Source of the DNA: Symsagittifera roscoffensis
Taxonomy: Eukaryota > Xenacoelomorpha > Acoela > Convolutidae
DNA length: 64,000 nucleotides
Reading direction: 5' to 3'
NCBI RefSeq assembly: GCF_963678635.1
Contig: NC_087063.1
Coordinates: 23,070,701 to 23,134,700 of the forward strand
Below are positions 31,949 through 46,039 of this stretch, piece by piece (position 1 is the first letter of the stretch; every line of letters starts with the position of its first letter). The notes below the pieces were generated by a model that worked only from the letters and a program-made list of their open reading frames with translations, made no database searches and was not told where the DNA came from. The position numbers and the translations under genes are program-made.

Positions 31949-34900
31949 TCTCAGGTGGGGGGAAGAATCCACTGGGCATTACGGGTTTCTGGCCGGCAAC
32001 ATTTACGGAACCGCCTATGATATGGGAATTCTGAATTAACCGATTTCAATGGGGAATGGTAGCTAAGCACTCAATAAACCCGAAGAACTACTATTACGCA
32101 GCGACACTCACAGCCGCCCAAGTTACAGCTTTACCCGAGGAAGTAGATGGTAAGAATCGACTGGAGTCGGAACACGTACTAATTTCAAATTTGTATTTGT
32201 GTCTGGGGAAAAAAGGCAAGACGAACTCCACAAAAGACGACCGCATCTGGATCTCTCGACGATTCGCTACCCACGGATGATAGACGCACTGGAAACGGAA
32301 TTTAAGAAAGAAAGAAATGAGACATATGAGACATACCAGCTCCTGTCTCGAAAACAGTTTATTAACGAAAGTCTGGAGCAATTCCATTCCGTACTGAGTG
32401 GATTGGCGGCGCGGTGCAACTTTGGAACACTGGAGGACCGGATACTACGGGATGTATTCATCGTCAATATGAATAACCGTAAAGCTCAAAAGGAACTATG
32501 CAGGTCGACGAAGACACCGGAGGAGGTTTACCGGATAGCTCTCTCGTACGAGAGGGGTAACAAATATGCTTCATCCTATGTTGCCACGGGATCGGTGGGA
32601 GCTCAAGGATCGTCATCAGGAGGCGGCGGAATCCAGATCAAATCTGAACCAGTCGGAACAATCGCGCGAGGGGCCGGGGCCATACCAAGGGCGAGGATAG
32701 AATCGAGGTGGAAATGTTTCTCATAACAATTGATGCTATAACTGCGATCAACAAAATTTCAACAGAGAACATTTGGACAGATACCCCGCAAAAGGAGTTA
32801 CATGCAATTTTTGTCATAAAATTGGACATTTCGAACGTACCTGTAGGGGGAGGCGTGGAAATCAGCGAGGACGGGAAGCTGTGGGGATGATACGTGAGAA
32901 TGTTGACGATAATCACCTGGAAAATTCGGTGGACGAAGAAGCGTCACAACATGCCAGTTCTATTGGATGGGTTAATAAGAATCCAATGGTGCATTCGTGG
33001 GACTCGAGCAGCTCAGACGGGGATTATATGGTAATGGCGATAAAACATAAACGAGTCACGGAATTGAAAGTCGCTGGGGCACAATTGCCAATTAAAGTGA
33101 ATGGGAAATCTACTCGTGTGTGAATTGATAGCGGGTCTCCGATTTCAATTTTCACCATTGGGGAATTGCGGAAAACTTTGGGAACTTCCGGAGTGAAGTT
33201 GGATAACTTTACGGAGGAGGACAATGCATTTCGGGACTATGGGAACAATCCACTACAGATGATTGGAACAATGGCGGTAACAAAACAATCCAATGGCTGG
33301 AAGATACACGCAAGGATAAAAGTAATCGGAGGGAACCGACCATCAATAATTGGACGAGATTTGATGCCCCAATTAGGACCGCAGTTGGTGCAACAATTAC
33401 CGGGGGACCAGAAAATGTCCATTGGAGAGGAAAATCAGGACGCACTGGAACCGTAGGGGGAGTTGAACTCCTGGCAAACCTACTTCAGTAAGCAGTTTTC
33501 AAACCTTTTTAATAGGGTAGGGAAAATAAGAAACTACAAAGTGCAAGCAGAATTTTTTGAAAATCTTACTCCAGTCCAACAGAGAGGGCGTCGAGTTCCG
33601 ATTTCATTACAAGAAAAAGTGCATACTGAAATTAATAAACTATTGAAACAAGGTCATATCGAAAAACTGACAGAATGCTCGGACAAATATTTTGTGTCCC
33701 AATAGTAATAACAGTGAAGAAAGATGGGTCCGTGAAACTAGCGCTCGAGTCGAGGGAATTAAATAAACAAATGCATAAGAATAAATACCAAATGCCGAAT
33801 ATTGAAGAACTAATGGACACAGTTGGACAGACGATTAGCGAAAAAAAAAACAGGAGACAATGGATCTAACATACGCATATGGCCAATTGCCACAAAGCGC
33901 TAATATCCCTTTTGAATGGTAATAATAAGAAAAATAAAACGATGTTTAGCCGCTTAACGCGCTGGTTAGATCGGCTGATCCCCTTTGATTTTCGAATTGA
34001 ACATAAACCAGGGGCAAAAATTGGATTGGCTGACTACTTATCACGTCATTCAAGTAGAGAAGCAACGCCAATTAGTACGTATGATAACATGTTTACTGTG
34101 GCAGAGATCAGCCTAATTCGCACCGCTCTCGGTTTTAATACATCCAAGGGACACAAATCATCCCTTGGATGTATTAAAACCTTTGGGACCAATTTGCACA
34201 GCGGGGAGTTAGCAATCTATAAATAGATTGGAAGTTTCGTCACGAGATGAATCGGTAGAGGGCGGAAAAACATGTAACCGTAATTCGACCAATCAGATTC
34301 AAGCACGCGGTTTGAGCCGACGGCTACGCGAAATACGCACTGGATTAGTTGGTGCTATAACTAAATTGGAAGAAAATTGTTCAAAATCATCAAATTTTTA
34401 AATTCAATTTGCAAAATCTAAAAACGGAATGGATAGAATTATGCGCAAACGGCAAAAATTTCTGAAACAGCACCCTAGTTTAAATAGCAGTAGCAATGAG
34501 ATTGAAGAATTACCACCGAATGTATCACTAGAAGCCATTACTGAAGAAACAAAGTCGATCCGAACTAACACAACTCTCTCGTTACCCTCGGCATTCAAAG
34601 GTGAAACAGTACCACCCGTGGATCCGAATTTAATATGTATGTCAATTATCCCTCGAAACTGCAAAATTGTTTAAAAAATTACTTCCTTACTTGACTTGTT
34701 TAATTTAAAGTTCATAAAATCCAATTATGTTTCTGACCCCCAACTGAGCGCAATCCGCGATCTCATTGTTACTCAAGATTATGACATTCATGAAAAAATC
34801 AGTGCAATGAACCGCTATTATGCTCAATTCGTTTACGACTTTTCGGTGAAGGAGAACGTAGTGTGGATGGAGGAAAAATTAGTAATTCCCATTAACCTTC

Positions 34901-36815
34901 AAACGGCAATTAACAATAGAATTCATGCCTATCACCACGGAAAAACAAACGTGTTTGATGCAGCAAAAGACGTCTGGTACCCTTATATCTATCGCTCAAT
35001 AGCTTCCATGGCCAAAGAGTGTCCCGAATGTACCGCCGCCGGTAAGAACTTGAAAACGATTCTAAGAAAAAATCAACTTGGGACTGTAACCGTACCGAAA
35101 GAACCAAATGAATCAGTACAACTAAATTTTTGGGGTCCCATCAATTACTTAAATGAATTTCGGAAATATTAGTGGCGGTCGACCGGTTTTCTCGTTGGCC
35201 ATCGGCAATGGTATGTGGGAATTATTGGTCTGATAAAATACTGAAGTTCTTAAAAAGCTATATAACAAATCATGGGGTGCCACGGAAAATTCACGTTGAT
35301 CAGGGAACGAGTTTTATGTCAAACGAGATTAAAGCTTTCTGTAATGGGGAGGGCATTGAAATCATTAAGTCGCCAGTAAATGATCATCGGGCAACTGGGT
35401 GCGTCGAGCGTACCATTGGCAGTCTTAAAAATTCTATACTGACTTTCGCTCAAGAGAAAAATCCCGAACCCTTGTAGAAAATGGTTGAAAGGGCCCTTGG
35501 TGCCCTCAGATTTGCGAAGAATGCAACACTCAAAATCTCGCCATTCGAAGCGCATCATGGTAGAGAAGCGAACACAGTTTTACGGAACCTTACAAAAAAA
35601 ACTATCTCTTCAAAATCTGGATTGGTCATTGTTTATAACAACGAAAAATGCTTGTTTAGATGCCGCCGATCCCAATGCGCAGAATATGCCCCATCCAGCC
35701 GATACAAACTGGAGTGTACGATCGGACTTGGAATATGACATCATGCACGCCGATTAACCGAGGACCAATCTGCCAACCAACACGACGAACCGTCAATTCT
35801 AAAACCCGCAAAATCCAGCGGACAACCAGGACCATCTGGATTGTGTTGTTCCAGCGAACTGGAAACAGGAACCTAAAAAGGTATAAACAACTTCACTCTA
35901 AAGTAAAATCCGAAAGTACGCATACATTAACCTTAAATAATGGGGTTGTGCTTAGAAAATCGGGCGTGGCTACAAAGCCCAAATCAAAGAAATCAAAAGC
36001 GACATCTCAATCGGTATTGCCGGTACCATCACCAGCTTCGCGTGAAGTTAAAGAGCGAGCATCTCATTCAGTGCTACCACCGCCAAGTCCGCGTGAGGTT
36101 AAAGAGCGAGCATCACAACGAGCTGTTTCGGACAGACAACGGAAAAGAACCGGGCGCCGATTTGAGAACAGTGGTTCTGAGTCGGAGGACAGTGAAGACT
36201 TGCCAATTATTTCGGTAAAACGGGCTATACAACCATCAACGGACACACCAAACGCACAAATAGCACAAGCAACAACAGTGACCGATGTGGACATTGGAAG
36301 CAACTATGACACCATTCCGGCACGGGGCAGTGATTTGGACCTACATCCAAGGGATCAAGGAACGTCCAATCCAGGGGACCAGTCACATACAACAACAAAT
36401 AGTAAAAAGAAGGGACCAACCTCAAAGAAAGCCAGGCTGGTATCATACAGCAGCCAGGGTGATAGCCAGGATGAAACCTCATCCACGACGTCTCGGAGAA
36501 GCGGACGGAAGAGAACTGCGGTCACTAAGATGGGGGGTGTGATGATTGATTTCATCAATCAAAACGAAAAAGAGGGGAATAAGTGAAGAAGTGACCGAAA
36601 AGAAACTTTCTAACCCAGGGAGAGGGTGGGTCATTAATGACTTAAAACTCAAATGTCATCACTGCTCGGTGATCCCTTTTTAGATGTTAAAAATGGTTAT
36701 CTTAAAAGTCTAAATTGTGTCCAAACATGAAGTTAGTAATTTCTATTCAGTGATTCATAATCAACAGGTGCAGTCATATTTCCAATCAACCAAAGTTTCA
36801 TTAACGAAGGGGAAG

Positions 36816-37030
36816 TGTTGTATAGAGTTATTTATAGAGTTTGCAAGCTGTCAATCAACTGTCCACTCTTGATGCTAGACTAATTGATTAGCAGGTGTTT
36901 GTCCTTGGAGCAGTCTGTCACCCTTGGTTACTGTTCACAACCACTCTCTATGCTAACTTTGTAAGATTAAGTTGACTAACTCTATCTGAAATTTTACAAT
37001 TGGACGACTAGCGTTTTTACATTTTCAACA
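36816..37030 (+). repeat. 3' LTR of gypsy fossil 1
   Basis: 215 bp, TGTTG...CAACA ends, preceded by the purine tract ACGAAGGGGAAG. Confidence 0.92.
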
Positions 37031-37613
37031 CCATGCACCATGAGGGCTGTTGTTCCGACCATTCTAAGAATGGGGTGAAGCTTTGTATTCGAGTGTGTTT
37101 CAGTTGTTTTTTCTTTATTTTTTATCTTTGTTTTCCACGCATAATCAGGTACCAGAAAAAATGATCGGAATGGGTCGAGTGATATATCATAGTAAAATTG
37201 GTTTTTGGAATTTGTTAAAGCAGTTTTGGTAATCAAAAACTTCAAAAACTAAAAAATTTTTTTTACAGTTTCGGCCTATTCTTTTTGACTGTCGAATATA
37301 ATTGAGTTTCACTTTTTCGTTCAGATCTTTTAATGACGTCACGCAGAAAAAAACGACAAAATGTTGATTTTTTTGTATTTTTTATGGTCGAAACATTCTG
37401 TGCTACTTAGACTAGTAACCGGCTATCTTAGTTATATTTTGGTTCTTGAGGCAGAAATGATCTAGAACGAGCTATTTTTGATGGTTTTGTTTAAATTTGA
37501 TCTTTTCAATCTGTTTTTTGTCCATTTTTATGAAGTGAGAAGGAACTTTGGCGTAATTGTTTTTTGCGACGCTTTAGATGCTCTCAAAATTTCTCATCCT
37601 GTTCAAAATTTTA
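37031..37613. other. Non-coding stretch between fossil 1 and an R copy
   Basis: No feature recognised. The open frames here are short and low-complexity. Confidence 0.4.
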
Positions 37614-38122
37614 TTGTTCCGACTTTCGATACGGGGGGGGGGGGTTTCTTCAGACAAATTTCGACTTTTTAACTAGCCATTTTTGACGGAATCTTTTTAT
37701 ATCATTCAAAAGCTATTGTTGTCAGGAGCTCAAATTTGAAAAGATTTTTTACCTGTGATCATTTTTTGTACAGTTATGGGGGTTTAAATATTGCTATTTT
37801 GGCCAATTTGGGACAATTAACGCGCAATATATTCCGCGCTATTAACGCGTAAGCGGAGAGTTAATCCGTCTTAGAAATTGTTCCAAATTGTTTGAAAGAA
37901 GCTTATTTGCCATAATTGGTTTGTTACAAGCAGCGAAATCTATCCTTTTGTACTTTATATGGCGTGTGGGGGGATGATTTTCATAAAAAAATTTCAAATT
38001 TTAGAAAAAGAATTTTTTCTTTTGTTTTGTTACATTTAATTTTTTGATGTTATTACTGCTCCATAAAACCTTAAAAGGCAGTCGGAACATTCAGGGCTTC
38101 GCCCTGGTACGAGCAGTCTTGT
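37614..38122 (+). repeat. R repeat, full-length copy
   Basis: Starts TTGTTCCGACTTTCGATACG, followed by a G run. It carries TTAACGCGCAATATATTCCG and then GCTATTAACGCGTAAG, and ends CAGGGCTTCGCCCTGGTACG plus AGCAGTCTTGTT. The CAGGGC-TTC-GCCCTG hairpin near the 3' end is intact. Confidence 0.88.
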
Positions 38123-38968
38123 TATGTTAAAGACTTATCAGATGTTATTCGCATTCCAAAAATAAACACAGTTAAGTTGTCTGAGTTAAGAAAAACGGGT
38201 CTGCTTTTTTCCGATTGTTAGCATAAATGACAAATTTCAAGACTTAAATCTCGAATTATTGTACAGTACAACTATTTTTATATATTATGATATTTTGCTT
38301 TTGTAGCATTTTACTTAGTTCAGTTGCCCTTTGCTGAACAAAAAAATTAAAACTCACAAAAATATGAAATAGAAAATTTAAAAAAAGTATTTTTCTTCAT
38401 TTTCGATTCTTTTACTTCAATCGGTGTGGTCTGAACATTTTGAGCATTTGCTGTGCAGCTCAGCTCCTTTTTTGTTATTATAATTTTGAGGTTCATAACA
38501 AGTTGAGATTTAACGTTTTCGAAAGTCATAAAAGGTTATAGCAAATTCGTTCCCCTAACTTTTCCACCTTTACCGCCTACTTTGAGCCACCTAGAGCATA
38601 TTTATACTCTTAATAGTTTCCTCATTTCCACGAAATAAGTTTCATTCACTGAAAATTGAATTTTTATATAGATTTCAAAGCAAACGCATCAACCACTAAG
38701 CTATTTCAATTAGGTGACAGCTGATATACTTTTCGCATTCATTGTGCACAGTCACGGAGACGCTTCTTTGCGACGCTTTATTTTTATGTGATCGTTATTT
38801 TTATGTGCATGGAGCCCGCCTGGTGTGCACATCACTATATTAACCTTCCACGAGCTTGTCTTACTGCTCGTTTGATAATTTACACGCGCGTCGAATTATC
38901 CCACACTACAAAATCGTCGTTCAAAATTGAATTGAGGCAGCCAATTCGTTTTAAAAATTGTATAAAAG
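38123..38968. other. Non-coding stretch
   Basis: No gene seen. A phrase around 38885-38915 (GCGTCGAATTATCCCACAC) has an inverse counterpart near 53783-53800. Confidence 0.35.
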
Positions 38969-39048
38969 ACTCAAATTTATCACTTACATTTTAATAGGAT
39001 CTGTCTAAACTTCATAATATTTTTTGAACATATTTTATTTCCCACAAA
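38969..39048 (+). repeat. 80-bp direct repeat flanking gypsy fossil 2, left copy
   Basis: Stretch from ACTCAAATTTATCACTTACA to TTTTATTTCCCACAAA. The same 80 bp recur at 46040-46118 directly outside the other LTR, in the same orientation, with about five differences. Confidence 0.85.
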
Positions 39049-39050
39049 CT

Positions 39051-39311
39051 TGTGATATTCCTATGCTGTGGTCTTAGGTAGTAATAAAACAGAAGAGTTA
39101 TAACGTTCAATTCAAACTCTTTATCAATCTTGGTTTTCTTTAGAGATCATGTTCTATTGTTTCTTTAATCTCTATTTGTTGGCAACTGTCCAAATGACTG
39201 TTGCGTTTGGCCTGCAGATTCGGCCTTGAATAATAATACCAATACATAACAAGATATTAATAATGTTACTTCTCCAAGGTTACTGTGGCAACAGTACTAC
39301 ACAGTACCACA
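39051..39311 (-). repeat. 3' LTR of gypsy fossil 2
   Basis: 261 bp between TGTGATATTC and GTACCACA on the + strand. The adjacent TTCCCCTCGG is the polypurine tract in - strand view. Confidence 0.9.
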
Positions 39312-42300
39312 TTCCCCTCGGAACAACAAAATTTTACATAATACATATAAAATTTTATAATAAATATATGAGTTTTCATCTCAATTTACTAAAGTGTTTG
39401 AGATTAAATTATTTTCCTTTGTTTTTCTTTTTCAATTCCGCCTTGTGCCGCACAGCATTCCACGATCCTGAAGCGTCCAATGATGTAGTATCAAATCTCC
39501 TTTTGAAAAGATGTCTCTCTAACAGGCCAAACGTGTTGTTTTCCAGCGTTGATTCTGTGTTATTGGGATGAAAATTCGCTAGTCTCGTCCTATAGGCCTC
39601 GAGGGCTGCCAGGTTTAGCTCCGTGATGCCATCTTCACAATCTATCAGTTTTACCGAATGAGATATTGAGCTGCCATATCTCTTTTGCCCTTGGTTCTTA
39701 GTTTGCCTAGTACTCCGCCTGACTGTCGGCGTGTCCTCTTCTTTGTCCGACTCGTCAGAAAAACCTGGTGGGGGACAAATATCAATTGGTCCCGCTTGTT
39801 GAGTCAGTTTTTGCTCCGCTTTTCTTTGCACCCCTCTGGTCAAGACTTGCTCCGTGATATCATCCCATTCGTCCGGTGTCATGTCTTTATTTTGGAATGT
39901 ATCCAAAATCTCCTTTTCACTAGTTTGGCGAGTGATACGTTTATTTAATGGTACTTTCTTTGGACTGGATGACTCTGTTAACTCAGTATTCTCCGTGTCA
40001 CGCTTCTTGTTTTCATTTACTACTGCTTTAGCAGCTTTTGCCTTCCGGGGTTCTTGTGTTGTGGACTTGCTCTGAACACTTTTCGGATTATGAACTAATG
40101 GCCCCGCTCGATTTGGCTTATTCCTCTTCCCTCCTAGGTTAAGGGCACCGCCCGTCTCTGTATCTTTTGACGTTACAATGATCGGCGAGTTTTGAAACTT
40201 ATCGACAATTCGACTATCTTCGTTTGTTATTTGATCTCTTTGCCCCTGATCGTTTATATCATGTTCTTCAGCCGACTCACTATCGATGTCTTCATACTGA
40301 GTTACTGTTGTTGTTGTTTTCTGTTGTTTGCTTCTCGGCTCTTCCCCCGTTGGGCTTCTCTTTTTCGCCGATCCTTCTGCATTGGACTGTGCAGGCAGTC
40401 GTGATTTTGCTATGTCGCTCTTTCGGTAAACTGCACCCGCAGCCGTCTTTACTTTCGATGTTGTCTCCGGAACAATTTTCTCTTTGAGTGGTATTGTCAA
40501 GGCCCTACCACTTTTCCGTTGTTCATGTTTCCGGAGGAAACTACCTGACCAATTGTCAGTCACTGCAGACTGTTTGTCCTCGACGAATCCTCGTTCCCAT
40601 GAATATAGTAATTCTTTTCTGAGTTCGGGATGTATCGTATTGGTCTCGTCTACAACTCGCCTTAGCTCGTTATCGGAAATGTCCCTTCGAGTGACGTTCC
40701 ATCTTGCATTGGCCGATCTTTCCAAGTGCTCTTTATCTAAACGACCAGAATCATTAAGGAATTTATCTCGCACAATTTTCAATTCAGTTTTGGGTAAACG
40801 ACCGAAATGCGCCTCAAATGGTGACCGCTTTATCGTTTTCTGCTTATTCCATCTTAAATCCCTAATGATTGTACTTAAACACAGTTTTATCGATTGTACG
40901 TTTTCATCGAGCAGCATAACACCCAGTCTTCTTTTAATGGTCTGGATTGGTCGTTCCACCAAACCGCATCCCCGATGGTCACCAACCGGACAGAATTTTT
41001 GTGTAATGTAATTTTCTGAGCAAAATTTTTTCATCGCTTTTCCTTTAAATCCGGAAAACTGATCCGTTTGAATCGATTCCGGAATCCCGTGTGTGTCAAT
41101 ATAGGTACAAAGAAATGTTTTTGTTCATATTCCCCCAGTAGATTTCGTGATCTTAACTGATAGAAACTTAGAGTATCTACCAATAGCAACCAATAAATAT
41201 ATTTTCATCCCCTTATGATCTTCAAGTGGACCCGCATAGTCTAATTGTAATTCTTGTCCCGTCTGTGTCAACAGTGGAAATGGTTTCGCCGAATTTTTCG
41301 GGATTATATATTAAGTATTCTTACCGTAACGGGTGCAACTTCGACACTCTTTGGCCATGTTGACTATGTCCTTGTGCATGTGTGCCCACCATAAATATTT
41401 GGATACCTCTAACATCGCTTCTTGTCCGGGATGTCCTTGATGTAGTCCCCGAAGCACCGCTTGTCTCAACTTATCTGGTACGGCTAAACGGTTATCCACC
41501 AACAGACAGTCATCCACCACAGACATCTGGTGCCACAGAGGATTAGTGTACGGCCCCATCAACTCGAATCCTTGTCTGTCATTCCGCTCCACTACTCTCC
41601 TGAAGCGATCCATCCAAGTATCCTCTGATACTAATTAGGCCAGCAGACTTTTGTCAAATAATTTTGTGAGTGATAATGGGCCATTCTCCGCATTCAATTG
41701 CTCCGTCAATTGATGTTTGGTCTTCCGAGCTATGTGGCTAACGCTCCTTGCCTGTTGAGGTGTGACCACACTAACTTCTAGACTATAATCCCTATCCTCC
41801 ATGCTGTCCGCAGTTAGGTCCACTTCAATGACTTGTCCTGTCCCTACTTCCTCTCCTGAAGTATTCTGCGCAAGTGATTTCGGGCTCTGCATCAGCGAGT
41901 TGGCTTCCAACTCTATAATTGATCTGGGGTTATCATTTCTTTCCGCTCCGATGAGTTCCCAAAATGAAACTAATGCTGGTTGAGCTGATGCAACAGTTGA
42001 TGTTGACTGACCGCGATGTTGACTGACCGTTGATGTTGACTGACCGCTGTTTCCGATTTTAGCCAGTATTTGTCTGTTCATGACTTGCCATTCCACTTGG
42101 GGTAATTCGTCTGAGTCCGAGCCTTCTGAATCTGATCTAGTTGGAGTACGCTGATCGTCCTGGTCCTTTGAAATGTCGTTTTCGTTACTTCTTCCCTCAA
42201 TGTATCTATGCTATTCCGCTCCTGAATCCTGACCATCTTTTTCTCCTTTCCGTTCTTCCCTGCTTCGCCTAATTTCATCTCTCTATTTTTGCTAATCTTG

Positions 42301-45300
42301 TGATCTGATAGATTTCCAATTAATTCCAGTGATTCAACCGACTGTATTTGCTGACAACTTTGAGATAAACTGATTTTTGAATTTCCGTAGTTTTCTCGTT
42401 GAAACAAACGCGAACTCGTTTTGCTTTCGTTCCGGTCGTGCTTTGTCCATTTTGGACCGTTATGGTTGTCATAGCAACTGTTGGATGACGTGTTCTGATT
42501 TGATACATTTTGATCAATTCCAGAATATTCTAGAATGTTTTCGTTCCGGTCGAGCCTATCGTGATCACTAAGTCGACTGTGTAAACAGTCGAGAGCTTTA
42601 TGAAAGCTTTCTATCGATGTGACTACAAATTTTTCATCCAACACTGATTCCGGCCACGGTTCCCCCTTTGGGTCTCTCGACAAGTAATCTACTATACCCA
42701 TATCTTTCCCTGGTATATGAACAACCTTAAATTGATAGGGTAATAGTCTATCTACCCATCTAGTCAGCCTAGATTGATAGGTTTTATTTGACCTATTTTC
42801 ATCTAAAGCGGAAACCAGCGCTTTATGGTCTGTGGCTATCACGAATTTCTTTCCTAACAGATAGTGTTTAAATTGGTCAACCGACCATACTACTGCTAGC
42901 AGCTCCAGCTCGTTTGTGGAGTATTTCTTTTCTTGTGTGTTTAGGTATCGGGACGCAAATGCAATAGGTATCCACTCCCCCTCAACTTTTTGTTGCTCCA
43001 ACGATGCACCTAGCCCACTGTGGCTGGTATCGCATTTTACCCTAGTAGCCAACCTAGGGTCGTAATAGTGAATTTTGGTTATATTCGCAACCGCTATTTT
43101 TATCGATTCGAATATCTCCGAATGTTCTTCCCCCCATTCGAATTTTTTTGACCTGAATTTTCACACTTTTGAGTTTCTTTTTCTCGTTCTCTTCTCGCAA
43201 AAGAGGTCTCAGTTTTTCCATTAAATTAGCCGCATTGGGAATAAATTTGGCTAAATTGTCTATGCTACCTAGAAATGACCTGAGTTGTTTCAATGATGTT
43301 GGCGGACTAAGCTTCAGTATCGCTTCCGTTTTTGTTATTTTTGGTGAAATCCCGTCCAACAATAACTTATTTCCCAACCAATTTACTTCGTTTTGAAAGA
43401 ATTCACATTTCGACAATTTTAATGCCAAATTTTCTTTGTCTAACTTTTCTAACACGTTCATAATCAATTTTTTGTGTTCTTGTTCCTTCCCTTTAGATAA
43501 AATGAGTATGTCATCAAGGAAACAGAACGTATTTTCTGCATGATTTAGTGTTCTATCCATAGCTTTTTGGAACTCAGCTGGCATGACTGCCAGTCCATAA
43601 AAGCCGGTCAGGAATCTGTATGTTCCGGTAGCTTTTCCGCCTATGATGTTAAAGTTGCATTGTTTGGCTGTTTCTGCAGTCAATTTTAATTGACTGTACG
43701 CATACTTCAAATCCAGTACTGAAAAATACAGCGTACCGTTTGTATTTGCTGTAACTATTTGACTGAACTCATCTAATATTTCATCAACGTTAGGCCTTTG
43801 ATATTTGTTTTTGAATAACTGTCTGTTAATGGGTTTTGCATCTAGCGCCAATTTTATGGAATCATCTTTTTTCACTGTGATTACAATAGGCGCTATAAAA
43901 CAATCACTAGTACATATATCCAAACGTTTTTTAAGCCCTTCTTCCAGCAGTTTTTCCATTTCATCATGCACTTTTTTCTGTATGTGTATTGGAGTTTTTC
44001 TACCTTTTCTTGTAACGGGCAAAGTGGATACTTAAATTTTGTACTGACAACATGTTTTTTCGAACACCCCTGCCGATCAAAAAGGTCTTTAAATTTACTT
44101 AAAAATATTTTTCCAACCTTCTGGCTGTTCGCACAGTAGCACATCAAACCTCGTTTTGTCTTTTGGTGCCAACTTCTGTGTTGTGTGTATCCCCACTTTG
44201 TTCTGTAAATCCAGCCCCAATATACATCGCGTGCGTCGTTCTGTAATCAGGAACGATGCTACCACCACTTCCCACCCTGCCGAACGGATGGTTGTAGTGA
44301 TTAATTAGCTGTTTATTGTAGTCTACAAATTGAGCGGTCAAATTGAGATTCTCCCGTGGGGTGAATTTCGTATTTTTAGAAGACTCTAAAATTTGTTTTG
44401 CGGTCGCCCAGTTTAGGAACGACACTGGACTACCAGTATCAATAGTCATATTGATGATTTGGTGATCAATTTTTACCAAAGCGTTCAATGACCTTATTTG
44501 TTGTGATCGAGGATTCCTGCGAATATCAACCTTCTGTACGTTTTTACTGCTATCCCCGATTTCCAGTTTTCTTTTCGACTGCTTTTTTATATATTCATCT
44601 ATCTGTTCCATCGACGAAATCTCAGAATCTACTGCCATTATTTCAAACTCATCACACGAGTCAAAAGACTGAATCAAATTACACTCCTCATCTGAGCTAG
44701 ATGATTTTTCAGCAATTTCATTTACTTGTTGAGACTTACACATTTTCGCAAAATGGTTTGGTTTAGAGCAATTTTTACATGTTTTGCCCATAGCTGGACA
44801 TTTCTTCAAATGTCATTCTCCAAAATATCGACCACAGCGCGTACACGTTTTCGAATCGATAGGATTTCTCCCCTCTCTTCTATCCTGAGTTGCCCTCCTT
44901 ATGTACGTATAGCTCGATTGTCTCCTGCCATTTGCATTTTTATTACCGATATTCATGATTGGTTCTTGTTTTATTTTTACTGTTCCGTGAACCTGACCTG
45001 CACTTGCAGTCGTTGTGTTCGATTTTTGGAGTTGTCTGTTTACTTTGCTCAAACTTCAATGCTCTTTTCAACACTTCCTCTGGTGAGAATGTTTCGAATG
45101 TTAAAGTATCCTGCAATACCACCTTTTCATTTTTGATATGAATAGATCACGCACTAATTCATCTTCAAGTGTTCCTAACTCCGCTTTGGCTGCCTGTGCA
45201 GTTAGTGCAGCATGAAATGTCTCTAATGATTCACCTGCTTCTTGTGATTGATTTAACAGCTTGTAACGTTCATACGTAACACTTTGATATTTATCAAATG

Positions 45301-45766
45301 AGACTTTTGCTATTGCCACCATTTCCCGAAATTATAACTCTGAGACTTCCACATGCGGATTCTTTTGTACAAATTTCTTTTTTCCTTCCGTTCACAACGC
45401 TAGGAATAATCTAGAGGCTTTTCTGTACCTCATTATAATATACATTGTGTCCAACCTTTGGTCCTCTAGCTCTCCTTTCTTCATTCTCCAACAGATTTTT
45501 GTCCCGTGCTAATTTGTCTCTAGCCTCTCTCTCTGCAATAGCCTGTGCAGATTCGTGTTCTCGAGGGGTCTCCGGCCGCTGCAACGGCTCAAACAAAACT
45601 TCCTTTGGTTCTTCTAACAATAGTTCCGGATTCACGCTCTCCTTCACTGTAACTGCCAGTAAAAATTGGTCTAGCCATATTTTGAAGTTCCACGGAGGGT
45701 CTGAATTCGCGGTTGTCCAGAATACTGGAATTCCCATATCCGTTCTATTGTCTTGGGACATAAATC

Positions 45767-45781
45767 CTGCTGGCTGCGCCA
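45767..45781 (-). promoter_or_regulatory. Primer-binding site of gypsy fossil 2
   Basis: Reads TGGCGCAGCCAGCAG on the - strand, directly next to the LTR; identical to the site of fossil 1. Confidence 0.78.
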
Positions 45782-46039
45782 TGTGATATTCATATGCTGT
45801 GGTCTTAGGTAATAATAAAACAGAAGAGTTATAACGTTCAATTCAAACTCTTTATCAATCTTGGTTTTCTTTAGAGATCATGTTCTATTGTTTCTTTTAT
45901 CTCTATTTGTTGGCAACTGTCCAAATGACTGTTGCGTTTGGCCTGCAGATTCGGCCTTGAATAATAATACCAATACATAACAAAATATTAATAATGTTAC
46001 TTCTCCAAGGTTACTGTGGCAACAGTACTACACAGTACT
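45782..46039 (-). repeat. 5' LTR of gypsy fossil 2
   Basis: Nearly identical to the LTR at 39051-39311. It runs directly into the 80-bp flanking repeat. Confidence 0.9.

Larger units (their letters stand above)
31753..37030 (+). mobile_element. Broken Ty3/gypsy LTR retrotransposon (fossil 1)
   Basis: Order of parts on the + strand: 5' LTR (31753-31933), primer-binding site TGGCGCAGCCAGCAG directly after it, gag-like region (about 32050-32700), zinc knuckle of CCHC type (about 32790-32870), aspartic protease motif (about 33120-33200), reverse-transcriptase and RNase H remains (about 33480-34080), integrase zinc-binding and catalytic regions (about 34690-35600), a charged C-terminal tail (about 35660-36586), a polypurine tract (about 36804-36815) and the 3' LTR (36816-37030). 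Where they overlap the two LTRs differ at only a few positions, suggesting a fairly recent insertion. The element is nevertheless broken in ten or more places and cannot be autonomous. The charged tail shows no envelope features. Confidence 0.92.
39051..46039 (-). mobile_element. Broken Ty3/gypsy LTR retrotransposon (fossil 2)
   Basis: The element reads on the - strand. 5' LTR (45782-46039), primer-binding site TGGCGCAGCCAGCAG, gag-like region (about 45780-44810), two Cys-rich zinc knuckles (about 44720-44870), aspartic protease with DTGSP (about 44440), reverse transcriptase (about 44020-43060, with a YRFLTGFYGL block and FLDD at the active site), RNase H (about 43050-42650), integrase zinc-binding (about 41613-41311) and catalytic (about 41300-40750) regions, and a long charged C-terminal tail (to about 39420). 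Then come a purine tract and the 3' LTR (39051-39311). The LTRs differ at only a handful of positions, so insertion was recent. The coding part is much better preserved than in fossil 1 but still broken in several places. No envelope gene seen. Confidence 0.94.

Noticed and set aside
35660-36586. Possible envelope gene after integrase in gypsy fossil 1
   Set aside because: The frame is highly charged and low-complexity with no signal peptide or transmembrane segment; it looks like an integrase C-terminal tail, as in fossil 2.
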